Source: Alphaproteobacteria bacterium
GTDB lineage: Bacteria; Pseudomonadota; Alphaproteobacteria; Micavibrionales; Micavibrionaceae
Length of the DNA stretch: 10,297 bases
Direction: 5' to 3'
Assembly (NCBI GenBank): GCA_030639165.1
Contig: DAOWDF010000005.1
Coordinates: 1-10,297, forward strand
How positions within the stretch are numbered: position 1 is the stretch's first letter; each line of letters begins with the position of its first letter. The position numbers and the translations under genes were made by a program. The notes under the pieces were generated by a model. The model saw only the letters and a program-made list of their open reading frames with translations. It did no database searches and was not told where the DNA came from. This document shows, one piece after another, positions 5,919 to 10,297 of the stretch.

Positions 5919-6923
5919 GTGTATTATATGCATATGAGCGTTCGTTCACTTATTCTTCTGGTTAGTTTATTTTCGTTGTCATCTTGTTTCGGGATGGGAG
6001 TGAACAGCGTTCCTGCGCCTGTTTACAAGCACGGTAATAAAAGTGGAGCGGGTAGTGTTGGGGTTCATAACGTCGTAGGCGGTGATACGCTCTATAGTAT
6101 ATCAAATAGATATCGCCTGACTATGCAGGATATAGTGGTTGTTAATCGCTTGAAAGCACCATTTATTTTGCATGAGGGGCAGCGGCTACGCCTTCCACCG
6201 CCGCATGAATATAAAGTGCAGGCTGGCGATACTATATATAAAGTATCAAGGGTTTTTGGTGTTAACTCATCAGAAGTTGCAAGGCTCAATGATATTGACT
6301 CACCTTATATTATTCACCCAAATCAGGTTTTGCGTTTGCCTTCTGTTGTCCGTAAAACGCAGGTTACCAAAGCCGAAGTTAAACCAGCAAGTAAGCCTGA
6401 GCTTAAGACTGCTAGTGCGGAAGCTAAGCCTAGCCCTGCTGTTGTTAAGGATGGTGTGCCGCAACCGCAGGCTAAGCCTACAAAAATAAGCAAGAATAAG
6501 AGTATACGTGTTTCCAAGGTCAGGACGAAAGCTCCTAAGCGTTCTTCATCTAAATTTAAGCGGCCAATTCGCGGGAAAATATTATCTGATTATGGCGTAA
6601 AGAAGAATGGCTTGCATAATGATGGCATTAATATTGCGGCTAAGCGAGGGTCTCCTGTTAAGGCCGCAGAAAACGGCGTGGTAGTTTATAGCGGTAATGC
6701 GCTTAAAGGATCGGGCAATCTGATATTGGTGCGCCATAGTGATCAGTGGATGACGGCGTATGCGCATCTGGATAAAATGTCTGTGCGTAAGGGACAGGTT
6801 ATAAAGCGTGGCTCTGTGATTGGTAAGGTTGGCTCAACAGGTTCTGTCGCTACGCCGCAGCTACATTTTGAAGTACGTAGAGGGACATCTGCTATGAATC
6901 CTACTAGATATCTGGAAGGCTAG
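5919..6923 (+). CDS. nlpD: NlpD-like lipoprotein: two LysM domains and a degenerate LytM (M23) domain
   Basis: This is probably an outer-membrane lipoprotein that binds peptidoglycan and activates cell-wall amidases at division, the role of NlpD in E. coli and of related LytM factors such as DipM in Caulobacter. Counting from GTG 5919, a signal peptide ends in the lipobox LSSC (C23). LysM repeats follow at about 50-93 and 97-141, each with a GDT core. A Lys/Pro/Ala-rich linker spans about 145-213 and the M23 domain 214-331. VYSGNALKGSGNLI (256-269) closely resembles the E. coli NlpD stretch as I recall it. The zinc motif HxxxD reads NDGIN (234-238), and the HxH motif reads QLH (314-316), so catalysis is unlikely. 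ATGs at 5928 and 5934 also keep the signal peptide; GTG was kept because only it has a weak upstream match (GGTTAAG). It lies 19 bases after pcm. Confidence 0.9.
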   Translation: MYYMHMSVRSLILLVSLFSLSSCFGMGVNSVPAPVYKHGNKSGAGSVGVHNVVGGDTLYSISNRYRLTMQDIVVVNRLKAPFILHEGQRLRLPPPHEYKVQAGDTIYKVSRVFGVNSSEVARLNDIDSPYIIHPNQVLRLPSVVRKTQVTKAEVKPASKPELKTASAEAKPSPAVVKDGVPQPQAKPTKISKNKSIRVSKVRTKAPKRSSSKFKRPIRGKILSDYGVKKNGLHNDGINIAAKRGSPVKAAENGVVVYSGNALKGSGNLILVRHSDQWMTAYAHLDKMSVRKGQVIKRGSVIGKVGSTGSVATPQLHFEVRRGTSAMNPTRYLEG

Positions 6924-7023
6924 CCTATACGTGCCTTAATGGCTTTTGTCGTTTTATAGTGGCAAAACATAAGTAGCGAGTGTAATTTTCGTGAGTTATT
7001 TAGTAAAGCCTGACTAACAAGGC

Positions 7024-7051
7024 TTGCCTTTGCCGTGATTATCTTTATATT
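7024..7051 (+). promoter_or_regulatory. Candidate promoter for yajC-secD-secF
   Basis: TTGCCT (7024-7029) and TATATT (7046-7051) are 16 bases apart, matching four and five of six sigma-70 consensus positions. It lies 39 bases upstream of the yajC ATG in the largest gap of the plus-strand block, where a new transcript would be expected. Prediction only. Confidence 0.4.
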
Positions 7052-7077
7052 TGCCAGATTATATGATTTAAATTTTT

Positions 7078-7084
7078 AAGGGAG
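7078..7084 (+). promoter_or_regulatory. Strong ribosome binding site of yajC
   Basis: AAGGGAG lies six bases before the ATG at 7091. It is the clearest Shine-Dalgarno sequence in the window and contrasts with the weak ones before pcm, nlpD and secD. It fixes the yajC start and supports efficient independent initiation here. Confidence 0.7.
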
Positions 7085-7090
7085 CATTTT

Positions 7091-7510
7091 ATGCTTATAT
7101 CTAAGGCCTTTGCGGCGATTGAGGATTCTAGTGGCGAGTTAGTTGATTTGGCAAATGCGCCCACAGCAACCGAAGCAATTATAGGTAATGTCGGGCTAGT
7201 CGTTGTTCTTGTTGTGTTGTTTTATGTGTTATTGATTATGCCACAGCAACGCCGCTTTAAGGAGCATAGCTCTATGCTTTCTGACCTTAAAAAAGGTGAT
7301 CGCGTTATTACTGGTGGTGGTCTTATTGGTAAGATTGAAAAAGTTATTGATGATAAAGAAGTCTTAATTGACCTTGGCGGCGACGTTAAGGTTACGGCTT
7401 TGCGCTCTATGATACAGGGTAAATCTGAGGCTAATACAAAAACAAAAAAAGCCAATGATGATTCAAAAAAAATAGCCAAAAAAGATACTAAAAAAGATAA
7501 AAAAGCGTAG
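7091..7510 (+). CDS. yajC: Preprotein translocase subunit YajC
   Basis: YajC is a small single-span inner-membrane protein that associates with SecD and SecF at the SecYEG translocon. The 139-residue product has a periplasmic N-terminal segment, one hydrophobic span (about 34-50), then the family core LLIMPQQRRFKEH (47-59) and LKKGDRVITGGGLIGKI (66-82), followed by LIDLGGDVKVTALRSMI (92-108). The tail from 111 is almost entirely Lys, Asp, Asn, Thr and Ala, with lysines coded by AAA, giving several A-runs including eight at 7465-7472. E. coli YajC is about 110 residues, so the tail accounts for the added length. The secD ATG follows ten bases after the stop, consistent with one transcript. Confidence 0.95.
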   Translation: MLISKAFAAIEDSSGELVDLANAPTATEAIIGNVGLVVVLVVLFYVLLIMPQQRRFKEHSSMLSDLKKGDRVITGGGLIGKIEKVIDDKEVLIDLGGDVKVTALRSMIQGKSEANTKTKKANDDSKKIAKKDTKKDKKA

Positions 7511-7520
7511 TTAAAATATC

Positions 7521-9071
7521 ATGATACAAATTGCCCGTTGGAAAATTTTTCTTATATTAGCCGTATGTATTTATGGTTTTGCCTATAGCTCGCCTAATCT
7601 GGTCGGGGCAAATACTTATCAATGGATGCAAGAATCTCTGCCGAGTTGGATGCCGAAGAAAACCGTAAATCTAGGGCTGGATTTACGTGGTGGCGCGCAT
7701 CTTCTATATGAAGTGGATATGGATAAGGTATTTGGTGAACGCACTGAAATGCTTGTCGATGATTTTAAGTCGTTTGCAAAGCAAGAGGAAATCAAGGGGA
7801 GCAATATTATTGCGACTGAGATGGGCATTAGTGTTTCTCTGGGTAGTGATGATGATGTTCAGGTACTTAAATCTTCGATCCGTAGGAGCGATGCTAGACT
7901 TATCATTACTAATGACAGTAATTTTAGTTTCAATGTCTCTATGGATGATTCCTATATAAAGGAAGTTCGGGATCAGACTATTTCGCAAGTTATAGAGGTG
8001 GTTCGCCGCCGTATTGATGAGCTTGGTACGACCGAGCCAGTGATTGCACGGCAGGGTTTAAACCGTGTAGTTATTCAGGTTCCAGGTGCAGATTCTCAAA
8101 GCCTGCGTGATTTGGTTGGTAAAACTGCGCAGCTTGGCTTTCATTTGGTTGGCTCGCAGGGGCGCAAGAAGGTAAGTGAATTATCTCTATCTTATGCGGA
8201 TAACCCTAGTCGTAAAATTAATATAGCTAGGCGGGCGATAATTACTGGTGAGATGCTGGATAATGCGCAGCCGTCATTTAATCAAAATAGTCAGCCAGTT
8301 GTAAGCTTTCGCCTTAATGCAGTTGGGGCGCGTAAATTCTGTAGCATAACGCGTAAGAATGTTGGAAAGCCGTTTGCTATTGTTCTGGATAATGAAGTTA
8401 TATCTGCGCCTGTTATTAATGAAGCTATATGTGGCGGACAGGGGCAAATATCTGGTGGATTTGATGTGCAAGAGGCGGCTAATCTTTCACTGTTACTTCG
8501 CGCTGGTGCGTTGCCTGCTGATTTGAAGGTGGTTGAGGAACGTACGGTTGGGCCTTCGTTAGGTGCTGATTCTGTGGCTGCTGGTAAGATTGCGAGTATG
8601 ATCGGATTGGCACTGGTGCTGGTATTTATGTTTGTTTGTTATGGTCTGTTTGGCTTGATGGCGAATATTGCGCTGGTGGTTAATATTGCACTTATATTGG
8701 CGTTGCTATCGAGCTTGCAAGCTACATTGACGCTTCCAGGGATTGCGGGGATTGTTCTAACCGTTGGTATGGCGGTTGATGCGAATGTTCTTATCTTTGA
8801 GCGTATTAGAGAAGAACTTGCCGCGGGCAGGACTGCGCGCTCCGCTATTGATGCGGGTTATTCGCGGGCTATGGCAACGATTATTGACTCTAACCTAACA
8901 ACGTTAATTGCGGCGCTGATTTTATTTTCCTTTGGAACAGGGCCTATTAAAGGGTTTTCTGTGACACTGGGAATAGGAATCATCACTTCGTTTTTCTCGG
9001 CGATTATGGTGACGCGTTTGCTGGTGGTACTTTGGATTAGGAAGACTAACCCTAAGACGGTGCCTATATAA
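7521..9071 (+). CDS. secD: Protein translocase subunit SecD
   Basis: SecD forms with SecF an RND-family, proton-driven motor that helps draw secreted proteins through SecYEG. The 516-residue product has an N-terminal membrane span (about 8-23), then the conserved GLDLRGGAHLLYEV (52-65). A large periplasmic domain includes VVRRRIDELGTTEPVIARQG (160-179) and LLLRAGALPADL (324-335), followed by ERTVGPSLGADS (340-351). Five membrane spans lie in about 355-505, with DANVLIFERIREE (420-432) in the usual site. Length suits alphaproteobacterial SecD, shorter than the E. coli protein. The ATG has no good ribosome binding site and lies ten bases after yajC, so coupling is likely. SecF follows after 45 bases as a separate gene; they are not fused. 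Confidence 0.97.
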   Translation: MIQIARWKIFLILAVCIYGFAYSSPNLVGANTYQWMQESLPSWMPKKTVNLGLDLRGGAHLLYEVDMDKVFGERTEMLVDDFKSFAKQEEIKGSNIIATEMGISVSLGSDDDVQVLKSSIRRSDARLIITNDSNFSFNVSMDDSYIKEVRDQTISQVIEVVRRRIDELGTTEPVIARQGLNRVVIQVPGADSQSLRDLVGKTAQLGFHLVGSQGRKKVSELSLSYADNPSRKINIARRAIITGEMLDNAQPSFNQNSQPVVSFRLNAVGARKFCSITRKNVGKPFAIVLDNEVISAPVINEAICGGQGQISGGFDVQEAANLSLLLRAGALPADLKVVEERTVGPSLGADSVAAGKIASMIGLALVLVFMFVCYGLFGLMANIALVVNIALILALLSSLQATLTLPGIAGIVLTVGMAVDANVLIFERIREELAAGRTARSAIDAGYSRAMATIIDSNLTTLIAALILFSFGTGPIKGFSVTLGIGIITSFFSAIMVTRLLVVLWIRKTNPKTVPI

Positions 9072-9116
9072 TTTTTTCTAAAGGTTATAAGTATTTATAA
9101 AGTTAAGGACTAAAAT

Positions 9117-10097
9117 ATGCGTGGATTAAGACTTATTCCCCAAAGTTGCAATGTTAATTTTATTGGCTTGCGCGCTGTTGCTTTCATTTTTTCTATTGCT
9201 TTGATGGTTGGCTCGATTGGGGTTACTGCGAGTAAAGGTTTAAATCTTGGGATTGATTTTACTGGCGGTACTGTAATTGAAATTCGTACTCCAGTTGAAC
9301 CTAATCTGGAGGCTCTTAGGGGTACGTTAAATGGTTTGGGGCTTGGCTCTATATCTATTCAAGAATTTGGTCAAATTGATGATCTGTTGATCCGCTTGCC
9401 AGAGCAGAAAAAGCCTGCTGATTGGGAGACGGGCGATGAAGAGCCTAATAAATTTGCTATTGCTCTTGTACGCGAAACTCTAGCAGAGGCATTTGAGGGG
9501 CAGGGTATTGATTATCGCCGCGTTGAATTTGTAGGGCCGCAAGTAGGTAAAGAGCTTAAAATGAAGGGGCTATATGCGATTATATTCTCTTTGCTTGGAA
9601 TTTTGACTTATGTTTGGTTTCGTTTTGAATGGCAGTTTGGTATCGCTTCTATTGTAGCGTTAGCGCATGATGCGGTCGCGACTATAGGGCTGTTTGCACT
9701 TACGCAGATGGAGTTTAACCTCTCAACAGTGGCAGCTATTTTGATGATTGCGGGTTATTCGATTAATGATACGGTTGTAGTATTTGACCGTATACGTGAG
9801 AATTTGCGTAAATATAAAAAGAAACCTATTGGCGAATTGTTAAATATGTCTGTGAATCAGACCTTATCAAGAACAATAATGACTTCTGTTACTACATTAT
9901 TAGCATTAGTGGCTTTGTATGTATTTGGCGGGGAAGTGATACGCGGCTTTGTCTATGCGCTTATTTTCGGTATTGGCATTGGTACTTATTCATCTATATT
10001 TGTGGCATCGCCAGTTTTGATGTTGATGAATGTTAGGCGCGGCAAGGATAATTCAGGTGAAAACAAGGATTTCCCTGAAGCTGAAGTGGTTAGTTAA
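9117..10097 (+). CDS. secF: Protein translocase subunit SecF
   Basis: SecF is the partner of SecD in the proton-driven translocase accessory complex of the inner membrane. The 326-residue product shows a first span (about 19-37), the SecF signature GLNLGIDFTGGTVIEIR (41-57), a periplasmic domain, then FVGPQVGKEL (138-147) and five further spans (about 150-305). AGYSINDTVVVFDRIREN (212-229) includes the conserved Asp residues of the proton path. AAGGA lies seven bases before the ATG. Residues 96-112, rich in Lys and Glu (EQKKPADWETGDEEPN), form a small charged insertion in the periplasmic part, as some alphaproteobacterial SecF proteins may have. The hydrophilic C-terminal tail is short. The stop is followed at once by the next gene. 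Confidence 0.97.
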   Translation: MRGLRLIPQSCNVNFIGLRAVAFIFSIALMVGSIGVTASKGLNLGIDFTGGTVIEIRTPVEPNLEALRGTLNGLGLGSISIQEFGQIDDLLIRLPEQKKPADWETGDEEPNKFAIALVRETLAEAFEGQGIDYRRVEFVGPQVGKELKMKGLYAIIFSLLGILTYVWFRFEWQFGIASIVALAHDAVATIGLFALTQMEFNLSTVAAILMIAGYSINDTVVVFDRIRENLRKYKKKPIGELLNMSVNQTLSRTIMTSVTTLLALVALYVFGGEVIRGFVYALIFGIGIGTYSSIFVASPVLMLMNVRRGKDNSGENKDFPEAEVVS

Positions 10098-10098
10098 A

Positions 10099-10297
10099 GT
10101 GGTTGATGTTACTCCTTTAGTTAAAAAAGGTCAGCAAATAATTCAATCCTATGCTGGTGGAGTGTTTAAGGTTAATGGTAAAACCTATGAACACGCTCTG
10201 ATTGTTACACCTGAAAATGCTTGGCGATGGGGCGTTGGCGACATTGTAGATGTCGTGGCGCTTGAGATAACTCATTTCGACGAGCTTATTAAACAGG
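10099..10297 (+). CDS. Mth938-like domain protein (DUF498 family), 5' part
   Basis: The open frame runs off the window end; 66 complete codons are visible. The product reads VVDVTPLVKKGQQIIQSYAG near its start, then GVFKVNG, ALIVTPENAWRWGV and IVDVVALEITHFDELI. This matches the Mth938-like family usually found directly after secF in alphaproteobacteria. Related proteins include the human NDUFAF3 assembly factor; no bacterial role is firmly established, and I assign none. The GTG at 10099 gives the usual family start just one base after secF. An upstream in-frame GTG at 10057 has a better ribosome binding site (AAGGA, eight bases away) and would overlap secF by about 40 bases with a basic extension, so the start is uncertain. 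Confidence 0.8.
   Translation, partial: MVDVTPLVKKGQQIIQSYAGGVFKVNGKTYEHALIVTPENAWRWGVGDIVDVVALEITHFDELIKQ

Larger units (their letters stand above)
6924..7090 (+). other. Intergenic region between nlpD and yajC with stem-loops
   Basis: This 167-base gap holds no gene. Two weak inverted repeats are visible: TTTTGTC (6944-6950) with GGCAAAA (6961-6967, one G-U pair), and AAGCCT (7006-7011) with AGGCTT (7020-7025). Neither is followed by a U-run, so intrinsic termination of the nlpD transcript is not supported. The second overlaps the putative -35 box for yajC. Confidence 0.35.

Noticed and set aside
7704..7988. Minus-strand open frame inside secD, and similar antisense frames in maeB, serS and pcm
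   Set aside because: These lie wholly within strongly conserved genes on the other strand and show no family features or start signals.
3800..10297. A novel multi-gene system in the plus-strand block
   Set aside because: Every gene belongs to a recognised housekeeping family in a familiar order; there are no unexplained genes, and the novelty is limited to repeats and protein details.

Overview
The window reads as a chromosomal housekeeping region of a moderately AT-rich alphaproteobacterium. The evidence is the run serS, pcm, LysM/LytM lipoprotein, yajC, secD, secF, Mth938-domain gene, an order familiar from alphaproteobacterial chromosomes, together with the fused malic enzyme-phosphotransacetylase and the LipB sequence type. 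The order or family cannot be named from sequence alone. I see no phage, plasmid, transposase or CRISPR genes.

Left part (1-2833): a palindromic intergenic repeat (copy A, 30-173), then on the minus strand the NADP-type malic enzyme/PTA fusion (maeB), a small tandem repeat of paired hairpins upstream of it, and tRNA-Leu(GAG) with an encoded CCA. Middle (2834-3799): a short intergenic stretch, lipB on the plus strand, and a second copy of the palindromic repeat (copy B, 3633-3756) that supplies the last codons and stop of lipB. Right part (3800-10297): a one-directional plus-strand block of serS, pcm, an NlpD-like lipoprotein, yajC, secD, secF and the 5' part of a Mth938-like gene cut by the window edge.

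The right-hand genes fall into two probable transcription groups. The first is serS-pcm-nlpD: seryl-tRNA charging, repair of damaged proteins, and cell-wall division control. The second is yajC-secD-secF-Mth938: the SecDF-YajC accessory complex that uses the proton motive force to pull proteins through SecYEG. A promoter-like sequence and a strong ribosome binding site precede yajC. The left-hand maeB supplies pyruvate/NADPH at the malate node, and lipB makes the lipoyl cofactor of the 2-oxoacid dehydrogenases.

The unusual content lies in non-coding structure and small protein departures rather than in a new multi-gene system. There are two copies of a multi-arm palindromic element whose stems are kept by compensatory changes, with one copy fused into lipB. 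A second, unrelated tandem hairpin repeat also shows covarying stems. SerRS carries an extra segment of roughly 40-45 residues between motifs 1 and 2. The expected surE is missing between serS and pcm, and the LytM domain has a degenerate active site.
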